From positions 1 to 64,000 of the forward strand of contig UQVZ01000011.1 of NCBI GenBank assembly GCA_900544675.1: a stretch of DNA of 64,000 nucleotides. The letters are read 5' to 3'. A program made the position numbers and the translations under genes. Below, in pieces: positions 33,957 to 42,384 of this stretch. Numbering within the stretch: the stretch's first letter is position 1; every line of letters starts with the position of its first letter. This stretch comes from an uncultured Bacteroides sp. Lineage in GTDB: Bacteria; Bacteroidota; Bacteroidia; Bacteroidales; Bacteroidaceae. Under the pieces are notes generated by a model. That model was given only the letters and a program-made list of their open reading frames with translations. It was not told the origin of the DNA and did no database searches.

Positions 33957-34036
33957 AACACAGAGACACAAAGACACAGAGCATATAATCCCAATTATGG
34001 GGCGAATAAACCTCTGTGTCTTTGTGTCTCTGTGTT
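33957..34036. repeat. CACAAAG hairpin element, full copy
   Basis: Arms 33957-33981 and 34012-34036 are perfect 25-bp inverted repeats made of alternating ACACAGAG and ACACAAAG. The 30-base loop itself contains the near-palindrome CCCAATTATGGGG. It lies 49 bases downstream of the relA stop. Shorter relatives occur at 42300-42352 and 6581-6624. Confidence 0.85.
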
Positions 34037-34085
34037 TGAATTATTCACGTCTCTGTATTCAATTTATCCCGTCTTTGCGTTCAAA

Positions 34086-36302
34086 TTATCCTCGGCTGAC
34101 CTGCTTTACGCCTTTCACGGTTTTTATCTTCTTGATAAGTGCCTCCAGCTTGTTGGTGTCATCTACCATGACGGTCAGCATGCCCGAGAAAAGTCCGTCG
34201 TTCGAGTCGATGCTGATGGAACGCAGCAGGATGTTGTCTTCCTTGTTGATGATGGAAGTGATGTTGGTCACGATGCCGATGTCGTCATGCCCTACGATGC
34301 GGAGCGTGATGGGGTATTGTTTTCCTTGGCTCTTGCCTGCCCAACGGGCACGCACGATGCGGTAAGGGAAGCGTGACTTCAGTTCGGGCGCATTGGGGCA
34401 ATCGCACCGGTGTATCTTGATGCCTCCCGAAATGGTCACAAAGCCGAATACCTCATCGCCGTAAATCGGGTTGCAGCATTTCGCCAGTTTGAAGTCGATG
34501 CCTTTCAGGTGCTGGTCGATGACCAGTACATCGTCTTTATAGGGGTTCTTGTCGTCCGCAGCCTGCTGCATGTTGAAGCTTTCGGCGCTTCGGTAAGTCA
34601 CGTCTTCACGCTGTTCGGTCTCTTTCCGTTGCATCTCCAGGTAGTGGTCAATCAGGGTGTTGACATCCGTTGTTTCGTTGGCGATGCTTTGGTAAAAGTC
34701 GGTCACGGTCTTGAAACCCGATTTCTTGATGAGGCGCATCAGGATGGCTTCATCGTATTCTATCTTGCGGTTCTTGAATTTGCGCTCCAAGGTTTCACGG
34801 GCAAACTCGGTCTGTCGTGCCACCAGTTCTTTCAGCGCCTGCCGTATCTTGTTCCGTGCTTTCGAGGTGGTGACAAAGTTCAGCCAGTCACGTTTAGGCG
34901 TCTGGGTGGTCGAAGTCATAATCTCCACCTGGTCTCCGCTGTTCAGCGTTTGCCTTAATTGCACGTTGCGGCCGTTTACCTTGGCTCCTACGCAGTGGCA
35001 TCCTAAGTTGGAGTGGATGGCAAAGGCGAAATCGAGTACGGTTGCGCCTTGCGGTAACTTGTACAAATCACCCTTCGGACTGAACACGAACACTTCGTCT
35101 TTATACAGGTCCAGCTTGAACTGGTCGATGGTCTCGGCATCGTTGTCGGCATTCTCCAGTGTCTCGCGAATAGAGTTCAGCCATTCGTCCAGTCCTGTTT
35201 CGCCTTTTATCCCCTTGTAACGCCAGTGGGCAGCCAATCCCTTTTCGGCTATTTCGTCCATGCGTTCGGTACGTATCTGCACTTCCACCCATTTCCCTTC
35301 GGGACCCATTACCGTAATGTGGAGGGATTCATAGCCGTTGCTTTTAGGCACGGAAAGCCAGTCGCGCAGGCGTTTCGGGTTAGGCAGGTACATATCCGTC
35401 ACTATCGAATACACTTGCCAGCATTCCTGTTTCTCCTTATCCAATGGAGAGTCGAGGATGATGCGGATGGCAAACAGGTCATACACGCCTTCGAAGGGAC
35501 AACCTTGTTTCTTCATCTTCTGGTAGATGGAATGAATGGTTTTGGTGCGTCCCTTGATGTGGAACTTCAGTCCGCTTTCTTCCAGCTTTTTGCTGACAGG
35601 CTCGATGAACTGTTGGATATACCGGTCGCGTGCCGCTTTGGTGGCGTTCAGTTTCTCCTTTATATAATAGTACACATCGTGCTCGGTATATTTCAGCGAC
35701 AAGTCTTCCAGTTCCGATTTCAGTTTGTACAGTCCCAGCTTGTGTGCCAGCGGTGCATACAGGTGGGCAGCCTCATGCGATACGGCCAGACGGGCTTCGT
35801 CGTTGGGACTGTCTTTGATTTGCCTCATCAGGTTCACGCGGTCGGCTATCATGATGAGGATAACGCGCATGTCTTCGGCAAACGAAAGCAGCAGGTTGCG
35901 GAAGTTTTCCGATTCAATGGTCGGGCTTTTCTCGTAAAGCTCGTTAATCTTGACCAGTCCGCGTATGATGCCTGCCACGTCTTCTCCGTAGGTCTTTTGT
36001 ATGGATTCGAGTGTACATAAGTGGTATTTCACCGATTCATGCAGCATGATGCCCAAGATGGAGGCGCGGCGCATGCCGATTTCTTCCGCTACGATGATGG
36101 CAGTCTGCATGTCTTTGATAATCGGGTTCATGCCGAATGCGTTACGTGGAATAGTTCCTGCTGATATGCTTTGGATGAGTTGTTGCTTCACGTTGCGGCA
36201 ATCATCTTTTTGTAAAGTATCTCCTGATAGTTGTAAAAGACGTTTGTAAAGCGAAACGAGCTGCGTATGCTCTTGCGGTGTAAAAAATGCTTGCTCTTCC
36301 AT
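34086..36302 (-). CDS. relA: RelA-type (p)ppGpp synthetase
   Basis: 738-residue long RSH enzyme of the stringent response. Domains in order: pseudo-HD hydrolase region, synthetase (TKTIHSIYQKM, YDLFAIRII, SNGYESLHITVMG, VEVQIRTERM, AAHWRYKG), TGS (FVFSPKGDLYKLPQGATVLD) and a C-terminal ACT domain. The hydrolase motif HDVIEDT of SpoT is replaced by HESVKYH and ADRxHNMR by ADRVNLMR, so hydrolysis is probably lost. ATG 36302 is preferred over the longer frame to 36380, whose extra residues are low complexity and lie in the repeat-bearing leader. Confidence 0.9.
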   Translation of the reverse strand: MEEQAFFTPQEHTQLVSLYKRLLQLSGDTLQKDDCRNVKQQLIQSISAGTIPRNAFGMNPIIKDMQTAIIVAEEIGMRRASILGIMLHESVKYHLCTLESIQKTYGEDVAGIIRGLVKINELYEKSPTIESENFRNLLLSFAEDMRVILIMIADRVNLMRQIKDSPNDEARLAVSHEAAHLYAPLAHKLGLYKLKSELEDLSLKYTEHDVYYYIKEKLNATKAARDRYIQQFIEPVSKKLEESGLKFHIKGRTKTIHSIYQKMKKQGCPFEGVYDLFAIRIILDSPLDKEKQECWQVYSIVTDMYLPNPKRLRDWLSVPKSNGYESLHITVMGPEGKWVEVQIRTERMDEIAEKGLAAHWRYKGIKGETGLDEWLNSIRETLENADNDAETIDQFKLDLYKDEVFVFSPKGDLYKLPQGATVLDFAFAIHSNLGCHCVGAKVNGRNVQLRQTLNSGDQVEIMTSTTQTPKRDWLNFVTTSKARNKIRQALKELVARQTEFARETLERKFKNRKIEYDEAILMRLIKKSGFKTVTDFYQSIANETTDVNTLIDHYLEMQRKETEQREDVTYRSAESFNMQQAADDKNPYKDDVLVIDQHLKGIDFKLAKCCNPIYGDEVFGFVTISGGIKIHRCDCPNAPELKSRFPYRIVRARWAGKSQGKQYPITLRIVGHDDIGIVTNITSIINKEDNILLRSISIDSNDGLFSGMLTVMVDDTNKLEALIKKIKTVKGVKQVSRG

Positions 36303-36328
36303 AATCTTTATAGCTAACGAGTTAACCA

Positions 36329-36405
36329 TTGACAAGGGGCTTGAACCGTTTCGTTGAACAGGTGTCTGAAGCCTTGTCAACTTACGGATTGGTACCTTGT
36401 CAACT
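36329..36405. repeat. Three CCTTGTCAA-type repeats upstream of relA
   Basis: TTGACAAGG at 36329-36337 is the inverse of CCTTGTCAA at 36372-36380 and 36395-36403; the two direct copies share CCTTGTCAACT and start 23 bases apart. Candidate regulator site or leader structure. Confidence 0.45.
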
Positions 36406-36466
36406 AAATTTCGGGTAAAGTTACTTTTTTTCTTTGTTATCTGTGCATGGTTAATGGATTTTTTTA

Positions 36467-36474
36467 TATTTTTG
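36467..36474 (+). promoter_or_regulatory. -7 box of the DUF4301 gene
   Basis: TATTTTTG, an exact consensus, 49 bases before the ATG. The only TTTG upstream is 30 bases away, too far. Confidence 0.4.
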
Positions 36475-36523
36475 GGGTGGAATCATTACTATATGACTTA
36501 TTCATTACTTAAATTTCTCTTAT

Positions 36524-38047
36524 ATGTTAACACACGAAGACAAAGAATTGTTGGCGCAGAAAGGAATTTCTGAGCAACAGATTGAAGAGCAACTGGCTTG
36601 TTTCGAACACGGATTTCCTTTTTTGCGCCTGGCAGCAGCTGCATCAGTAGAAAATAACGGCATTATGGTAGCCGATGAAGCCATGCAGAAAAAATACTTG
36701 GCAGCATGGGATGCCTATAAGGACGGCGACCGCAAGATTGTGAAGTTCGTTCCGGCTTCGGGAGCAGCAAGCCGTATGTTTAAGAATATGTTCGAGTTCT
36801 TAGGTGCCGATTACGATGTGCCTACTACCGATTTCGAAAAGAAATTCTTTGACCATATCCACAGCTTCGCTTTCTACAACGACCTGAATGCCGCTTGTCT
36901 GGACAACACGGGTAAGGACATCAATGCCTTGCTGGAGGAAAAGAATTACAAGGCTATTGTATCCAACTTGCTGGAAGCTGCCGGGCTGAATTACGGTTCG
37001 CTTCCGAAAGGCTTGCTCAAGTTCCACCGCTATGCCGACGGTGTGCGTACTCCGCTGGAAGAACATCTGGTAGAAGGCGCTTTGTATGCAGCCGGAAAGA
37101 CAGGTAAAGTCAATGTACATTTCACCGTTTCTACCGAACATCGTGCCTTGTTTGCTAAATTGGTAGATGCCAAGGTAGGCGAGTATGCCAAGAAATATGG
37201 TGTGGAATACAACATTACGTTCTCTGAACAGAAGCCCAGCACCGATACGATTGCTGCCGATATGGAAAATAAACCTTTCCGCGACGATAAAGGGAAGCTG
37301 GTATTCCGTCCGGGTGGCCACGGTGCATTGATTGAAAACCTGAACGACCTGGATGCCGATATTGTATTCATCAAGAATATCGACAACGTGGTGCCCGACC
37401 GTTTGAAAGAAGATACCGTAACTTACAAGAAGCTGTTGGCAGGTGTATTGATTACCCTTCAGAAACAGGCATTCGATTACCTGCAATTGCTGGATAGCGG
37501 CCATTACAGCCACGAACAACTGGAAAACATCATCCGTTTCGTTCAGCAGCAGTTGCGTTGCCGTAAAGAAGATATCAAAAATATGGAAGACGCCGACCTG
37601 GTTATCTACTTGCGCAAGAAGCTGAATCGTCCGATGCGTGTATGCGGTATGGTGAAGAATGTCGGCGAACCGGGTGGAGGTCCGTTCCTGGCATACAATC
37701 CTGACGGCACGGTTTCATTGCAGATTCTGGAAAGTTCGCAGATTGATATGAAAGACCCTGAAAAGAAAGCGATGTTCGAAAAGGGAACACACTTCAATCC
37801 GGTAGACCTGGTATGTGCCGTACGCGACTATAAGGGCAATAAGTTCAATTTGCTGGAACACGTGGATAAGGCTACAGGCTTTATCTCGTATAAATCGAAG
37901 AACGGCAAAGACCTGAAAGCGCTCGAGCTTCCGGGCTTGTGGAACGGTTCGATGAGCGATTGGAATACCGTATTCGTAGAAGTGCCTCTGACTACGTTTA
38001 ATCCGGTGAAGACCGTCAACGACCTGTTGCGTGAACAGCACCAATAA
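36524..38047 (+). CDS. DUF4301 family protein
   Basis: 507-residue soluble protein that matches the DUF4301 family of Bacteroidetes across its length. FVPASGAASRMFKNMF near residue 77 looks like a phosphate-binding loop, and FRPGGHGALIENLNDLDAD near residue 264 and KNIDNVVPDR resemble nucleotidyltransferase-type motifs. I know of no established function. A -7 box TATTTTTG (36467-36474) precedes it and a strong terminator follows. Confidence 0.85.
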   Translation: MLTHEDKELLAQKGISEQQIEEQLACFEHGFPFLRLAAAASVENNGIMVADEAMQKKYLAAWDAYKDGDRKIVKFVPASGAASRMFKNMFEFLGADYDVPTTDFEKKFFDHIHSFAFYNDLNAACLDNTGKDINALLEEKNYKAIVSNLLEAAGLNYGSLPKGLLKFHRYADGVRTPLEEHLVEGALYAAGKTGKVNVHFTVSTEHRALFAKLVDAKVGEYAKKYGVEYNITFSEQKPSTDTIAADMENKPFRDDKGKLVFRPGGHGALIENLNDLDADIVFIKNIDNVVPDRLKEDTVTYKKLLAGVLITLQKQAFDYLQLLDSGHYSHEQLENIIRFVQQQLRCRKEDIKNMEDADLVIYLRKKLNRPMRVCGMVKNVGEPGGGPFLAYNPDGTVSLQILESSQIDMKDPEKKAMFEKGTHFNPVDLVCAVRDYKGNKFNLLEHVDKATGFISYKSKNGKDLKALELPGLWNGSMSDWNTVFVEVPLTTFNPVKTVNDLLREQHQ

Positions 38048-38074
38048 ATCATTGAGATAAGAGACTTGAATATG

Positions 38075-38124
38075 AAAAAGCATAAGGCGGGAAGGGTGGT
38101 TCCTTTTCTGCTTTATGCTTTTCT
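38075..38124 (+). terminator. Terminator of the DUF4301 gene
   Basis: A long stem opening AAAAAGCATAAGGC and closing GCTTTATGCTTTTC, about 20 bp with a few mismatches. Confidence 0.75.
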
Positions 38125-38155
38125 TATAGCTGTTTGTGCTTAGTTTTCTTGTGCC

Positions 38156-38989
38156 ATGAAAAAACTGATTTTTATATTTCCGGCTTTGCTTTTCTTATTG
38201 CTGACATCGTTCACACCGGAAACAGATACGCTGATAACTGAAGCTGATTATATAAGAGAAGACAGCCTGTTGTGGTATGGTTATGAAAAAGATGCAAGCG
38301 CCATCTATCGACTGATGGAGACACATCCGGAGAAAACCGATTCGTTGGAAAGTGAGTTACGTTTGCTATATGCCAAGGCCTCTATAAAGAATGTGGAATT
38401 GGCTTTAAAGTATTTTACAGTTCCGAGTGGACTGCAGCGTATATATATGGTAAGGGATTATTTGGGAAAAGAAACCCTTAAGAATGTACTGAATGCTTTG
38501 CCGAATACACTTCAAAACAATCATTATGCCGGTTATCTCCGCAATTATGTGGAAGCACGTCAGTTGACGGAGGGAGACAGGTATGTCGCATTTGATAGCC
38601 GGACTGCATCCGGAGAACAATTTGACTGGAAGGGTGTAGAGAAGAAAAACTTGCTGCTGTTGTATGATGGATTGAGTTGTATGGGTAAGGGGGGAAGAGA
38701 TTACCTCAAGGAGTTATTGGATAAAACTGACCGGAAAGATTTGGAGATAGTTGTATTCTGTGTGGTTTCCAGCCTTGAAAACTTAAAGAAACTTCAGGAA
38801 CAATATCCCGATTTTACACTCATATCTGATTTCCAGATGGAAGGTAATCCGATGAACATTATTTATAATACCCAAACTCGTCCTACTTGTTTCCTGATTG
38901 ACCGCAAAGGTATCATTCAGGTACGGAGTGGAGGTTTGAATCCCGAACGTTTTGAAGCTTATTTGAAATCGGACGGGTGCTTGAAATAA
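38156..38989 (+). CDS. Exported thioredoxin-like protein
   Basis: 277 residues with a signal peptide (KKLIFIFPALLFLLLTSFTPE). The N-terminal half is helical; the C-terminal half (about 165-275) has a thioredoxin/TlpA fold: NLLLLYDGLSCMGKGGRDYL, LEIVVFCVVSSLENLKKLQ, then TRPTCFLIDRKGIIQVRSGG with the cis-proline segment. The usual CxxC is reduced to CMGK, so only one active-site cysteine remains. Related to the DUF5106/AhpC-TSA-like proteins of Bacteroides. Confidence 0.7.
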   Translation: MKKLIFIFPALLFLLLTSFTPETDTLITEADYIREDSLLWYGYEKDASAIYRLMETHPEKTDSLESELRLLYAKASIKNVELALKYFTVPSGLQRIYMVRDYLGKETLKNVLNALPNTLQNNHYAGYLRNYVEARQLTEGDRYVAFDSRTASGEQFDWKGVEKKNLLLLYDGLSCMGKGGRDYLKELLDKTDRKDLEIVVFCVVSSLENLKKLQEQYPDFTLISDFQMEGNPMNIIYNTQTRPTCFLIDRKGIIQVRSGGLNPERFEAYLKSDGCLK

Positions 38990-39029
38990 GGATTTCTGTT
39001 TGTTAATGAATTTGCGAAACCAATCAATA

Positions 39030-39074
39030 GATGGTTATTCCCATAAGTGATAATCGGGTGTGGGAATAACCATC
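39030..39074. terminator. Bidirectional terminator between convergent genes
   Basis: A perfect 14-bp stem (39030-39043 with 39061-39074), followed on the plus strand by TTTATTTTTTAG. Confidence 0.8.
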
Positions 39075-39110
39075 GTTTATTTTTTAGTTTTTATCGTATC
39101 GTTTATATCC

Positions 39111-39602
39111 TTATCGTATCATTTTTTCGGGAGGCAGGGGAGCACCTTTCGGATACCTGGGCGTCAACACCCGAGGTTTACGGTTCTGATGCTTGGGCGC
39201 GTTGAAAATCTTTTCCACCTGCCGCATGGTCAGGATTTCCTTGAACTTGTCATAATAGGTTTCCTGTACTTCGAGGCATTTCTTCCGGCATTCGAAACGG
39301 GATTGCATCCGCTGGTCCAGTTCTTCATCAGTCATTTCCTTTTTCGTGACCTGCTTGGAGTCTGCAGGACGGGCAAAGCATTCGCCCATGGCTTTCAGGT
39401 ATTCCTTGTATAAGGGAAGGAATTTGGCTGATGTTTCGTCATCAAGCAACAGTTGTTTTTCCATTCGCTCCGCCTGACGCTCGATGCGTTCTTCGGGAGT
39501 CAGCTTTTTGGGGGTGCGTTCAGGTTTGTCTTGCGCGAAGAGAGAGGTGCTACAGAGCAGGGCACTTGCTAAAAAAGCATAGCATAAATACGTTGTTTTC
39601 AT
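39111..39602 (-). CDS. Secreted Spy/LTXXQ-like helical protein
   Basis: 163 residues with a signal peptide (YLCYAFLASALLCSTSLFAQ). The mature part is charged and helical: LTPEERIERQAERMEKQL, FLPLYKEYLKAM, RFECRKKCLEVQETYYDKFKE. The layout recalls periplasmic Spy/CpxP-like or DUF4890 proteins, though the LTxxQ motif is not exact. The proline- and basic-rich tail (RKPRVLTPRYPKG) is distinctive. Function unknown. Confidence 0.6.
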   Translation of the reverse strand: MKTTYLCYAFLASALLCSTSLFAQDKPERTPKKLTPEERIERQAERMEKQLLLDDETSAKFLPLYKEYLKAMGECFARPADSKQVTKKEMTDEELDQRMQSRFECRKKCLEVQETYYDKFKEILTMRQVEKIFNAPKHQNRKPRVLTPRYPKGAPLPPEKMIR

Positions 39603-39772
39603 CTTGTCTGAATTTTTAAGTTAATATTCCGTTTGGCATGTAGGCGAGCGCTTCCCGGTACCGTTTTGAAAGCGTCAGAGCCTTTTTCCGTGCCTTTATT
39701 TATCAGACAATCGGAAAGCGGAAAAGTTTATTGCCGGATTTGCCATTTTAGTTTAAAGAGTGTCATCGAGTT

Positions 39773-41410
39773 TTAAAAATCAGCCTCCAGGCGGAAGTCC
39801 ATCTGTTCGCCTGTTACCGGATGAATGAAAGAGAGTCCATCGGCATGCAGACAGAGTCTTTCCGCCTTTTTCCCGTATAATTCATCGCCTGTAATCGGAC
39901 AATTCAATCCGTCCCGATGGGCTGCATGCACTCGTAACTGATGGGTGCGTCCCGTAAGCGGATAGAAGGCAATACGGGTTTTCCCTTCTTTTCTTTCGAT
40001 GACTTGATATCGGGTCACGGCGGGTTTCCCGTGTATGAAGTCTACTTTCTGATAAGGGCGGTTGGCATAATCGGGGCAGATGGGCAGGTCGATGATGCCC
40101 TCATCGGTATCCACGATGCCGTCTAAAAGTGCCGTATAACGTTTCTTTACCTGGCGGGAAGCGAACATTTCCTGCAACTGCCCGTGGATTACCTTGGTTT
40201 TGGCAGCCAGCAGCAAGCCGGAGGTTGCCATGTCGAGCCGATGTACGATGAGCGGTCCTGTGGCTTCGGGGAAAAGCGTGCGCAGGCGGGTATAGACTGA
40301 ATCGGTGGTCAGTTTGCCAGGTGCGGACAACATGCCTTCAGGTTTGTTTACGACTATCAGCCATTGGTCTTCGTAAACGATTTCCAGTTCCTTCTTTTTC
40401 TGATGAAGCTTTGCCAGCGGATTCGGTTCCACCTGTAAGCCGATGAGCATGTGTTTCAGGATAGGTTCGCACTTGCTCTTGCACGAAGGATAGAAATGTC
40501 CTGCGTGTCTGATTTCTTCTTTGGGCGATTCACCTTGCCAGAACTCCCCCATAGCCAAGGGGCGTAGCCGATGCAGGTAAGCATATTGCAGCAATTTGGG
40601 TAAGGCGCATTCGCCTGCTCCTGCCGGCGGTATCCCTTGCGGTGTATCGCGGAATATCTGGCAGAGGTCTTTGGCTTCTCCTTGTGCGTTGAGCATCCGG
40701 AATTGCCCGAACAGCTTCTGCTGGAGAGCCGCCGAGCGGGTTTTCCGTTCCTGCTTGAGCACACGCAAGGGCTCTTCGAAAGCTTTCAAGGCTTCCTTCC
40801 ATGTTTCGCCTTGTTCCTTCAGTCGCTTTTCCAGGCGTTTGTATTCGGCTTTTTGGAATTGGCTTTCTTTTATCAGCCGGGCTTCTTCTTCAGCCGAAAC
40901 GCCTTGTGCACGGCGTTGTTCACGGAGTTGCTTGGCTTGTTTCAGTCCGTCTTTGGCTTGAGCTAATGTTTGTTGGCAAGTCTGTTCGTATTCGTGGCAG
41001 GCGTGTTGCAGGTGCAGGTATTTTTCGTCTTTCTCCAGCAGCGCGATGCGGTGGTTGATGGCGGATATCTCATTTTCCTCTATCTTGAAAAATCCGTCGG
41101 GTTGCAGTAGGTCGTATACCGGCGGGACGAAATAGGCATGTCGGTTGCTTCCGGCAAGGTTTCCCGAAAAGGCGGCCAGATAGCCCGTCCTTCCTTCCTC
41201 GTCCTCCACGACAAGCACACCGAACATCTTTCCCTTCCGCACCTCTTCCTGCCAGTCGGTACGTGTGTGTAGGTAAGCCTGCACCTCTTCAGCCGCCAGC
41301 CGCACAAGCGGATGCGGAGTATAATGGAACGGATAGGTAAAAGCCGAAGGCAGGGGAATGCCTTCGGCAGAAGATGAAAACCTGTGTATATGTGGATCAA
41401 CCATCGTCAC
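39773..41410 (-). CDS. RluA-family pseudouridine synthase with long N-terminal extension
   Basis: 545 residues, about twice the usual RluA length. The C-terminal third (from about 345) is the synthase: VVNKPEGMLSAPG, then the catalytic HRLDMATSGLLL, RYTALLDG and GRTHQLRVHAAH. The first 320 residues contain a long charged coiled-coil (about 120-225) and a stretch with cysteines (FYPSCKSKCEP). The RNA target is unknown. ispE lies 15 bases upstream on the same strand, so the two are co-transcribed. ATG 41404 is an alternative start. Confidence 0.88.
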   Translation of the reverse strand: MTMVDPHIHRFSSSAEGIPLPSAFTYPFHYTPHPLVRLAAEEVQAYLHTRTDWQEEVRKGKMFGVLVVEDEEGRTGYLAAFSGNLAGSNRHAYFVPPVYDLLQPDGFFKIEENEISAINHRIALLEKDEKYLHLQHACHEYEQTCQQTLAQAKDGLKQAKQLREQRRAQGVSAEEEARLIKESQFQKAEYKRLEKRLKEQGETWKEALKAFEEPLRVLKQERKTRSAALQQKLFGQFRMLNAQGEAKDLCQIFRDTPQGIPPAGAGECALPKLLQYAYLHRLRPLAMGEFWQGESPKEEIRHAGHFYPSCKSKCEPILKHMLIGLQVEPNPLAKLHQKKKELEIVYEDQWLIVVNKPEGMLSAPGKLTTDSVYTRLRTLFPEATGPLIVHRLDMATSGLLLAAKTKVIHGQLQEMFASRQVKKRYTALLDGIVDTDEGIIDLPICPDYANRPYQKVDFIHGKPAVTRYQVIERKEGKTRIAFYPLTGRTHQLRVHAAHRDGLNCPITGDELYGKKAERLCLHADGLSFIHPVTGEQMDFRLEADF

Positions 41411-41425
41411 CTCGTCATCTGTCTT

Positions 41426-42250
41426 TCAAATCATTTCCCTTTGCCGGCAGAAATATCCGCTGAAGATGGTGTCGATGTTTTCAATCGGTTGACGGAAAAT
41501 GCCGAATACGGCAGAGCCCGAGCCCGACATGGAAGCATATACGGCACCCAGGTCGTACATCTTGTCCTTGATGGCGGCAATTTCCGGATACAAGGCGAAT
41601 ACCGAATCTTCGAAATCGTTTTTCAGTTCGTCTTTCCAGGTCTCTATGGGTTGGCAGATAATGTCTTTGATGGATTTCTCCGGACGGCGAGGCGTGATGC
41701 GCGCGTAGGCTTCTTTCGTTGGAACGGAGATTTGCGGCTTGACCAATATCAGCCGATAGTCGGAAAGCGAGCATTTTATGGGTTCGAATATGTTGCCTAT
41801 GCCGGTGGCGAATGCAGGCTGGTTCTGGATAAAGAAAGCGCAGTCGGCACCCAGTCGGGCGGCATACTGTTCCATTTCTTTCAGGCTGAGTCCGAGTTTG
41901 AATTTCTCGTTCAATACTTTAATCATGAATGCGCCGTCGGACGAGCCTCCTCCCAGTCCGGCTCCAGTAGGAATGTGTTTGAACAGGTGGATGTCTACGG
42001 CGGGAAGGTTGTATTTCTCGCGTAGCAGGAGGTAAGCTTTTATCACCAGGTTGTCTTCGTCTTTTCCTTCCAGGGGAGTTCCCTTGATATGCAACCGGTA
42101 AGGTTCGGTTGTGTTTTCCAGCCGGTTCACTTCCAGCGCGTCTTGTAAGTTGATGGGATAGAATACAGTCTCGATGTTGTGGTATCCGTCTGTCCGTTTT
42201 TCCACAATGTTGAGCCCTAAGTTTATTTTAGCGTTCGGAAAGGTAATCAT
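41426..42250 (-). CDS. ispE: 4-diphosphocytidyl-2-C-methyl-D-erythritol kinase IspE
   Basis: GHMP kinase of the MEP isoprenoid pathway, 274 residues. PNAKINLGLNI at the start holds the catalytic lysine region, PTGAGLGGGSSDGAFM the ATP-binding loop, and SGSGSAVFGIF the C-terminal GHMP motif. ATG 42250 is chosen because the consensus -7 box (42282-42275) overlaps the longer start at 42277. Confidence 0.95.
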   Translation of the reverse strand: MITFPNAKINLGLNIVEKRTDGYHNIETVFYPINLQDALEVNRLENTTEPYRLHIKGTPLEGKDEDNLVIKAYLLLREKYNLPAVDIHLFKHIPTGAGLGGGSSDGAFMIKVLNEKFKLGLSLKEMEQYAARLGADCAFFIQNQPAFATGIGNIFEPIKCSLSDYRLILVKPQISVPTKEAYARITPRRPEKSIKDIICQPIETWKDELKNDFEDSVFALYPEIAAIKDKMYDLGAVYASMSGSGSAVFGIFRQPIENIDTIFSGYFCRQREMI

Positions 42251-42274
42251 GGTAAATGCATTTAAAGTTTTCCC

Positions 42275-42308
42275 CAAAGGTACGATTTATTTAAACACCG
42301 AGGCACAA
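42275..42308 (-). promoter_or_regulatory. ispE promoter
   Basis: On the minus strand TTTG (42308-42305), 22 bases, TACCTTTG (42282-42275). The -33 lies inside the left arm of the hairpin element at 42300. Confidence 0.65.
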
Positions 42309-42352
42309 AGACGCGAGGAATTTTATGTTTTTCCTGTGCGTCTTTGTGCCTC
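42300..42352. repeat. CACAAAG hairpin element, short copy
   Basis: Perfect 15-bp arms at 42300-42314 and 42338-42352 with core GCACAAAGACGC. It lies between the GH3 stop and the ispE start and provides the -33 TTTG of ispE. Confidence 0.8.
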
Positions 42353-42384
42353 TTGGGGGTATGGGTCAGTTCCCGATGTTCAGC

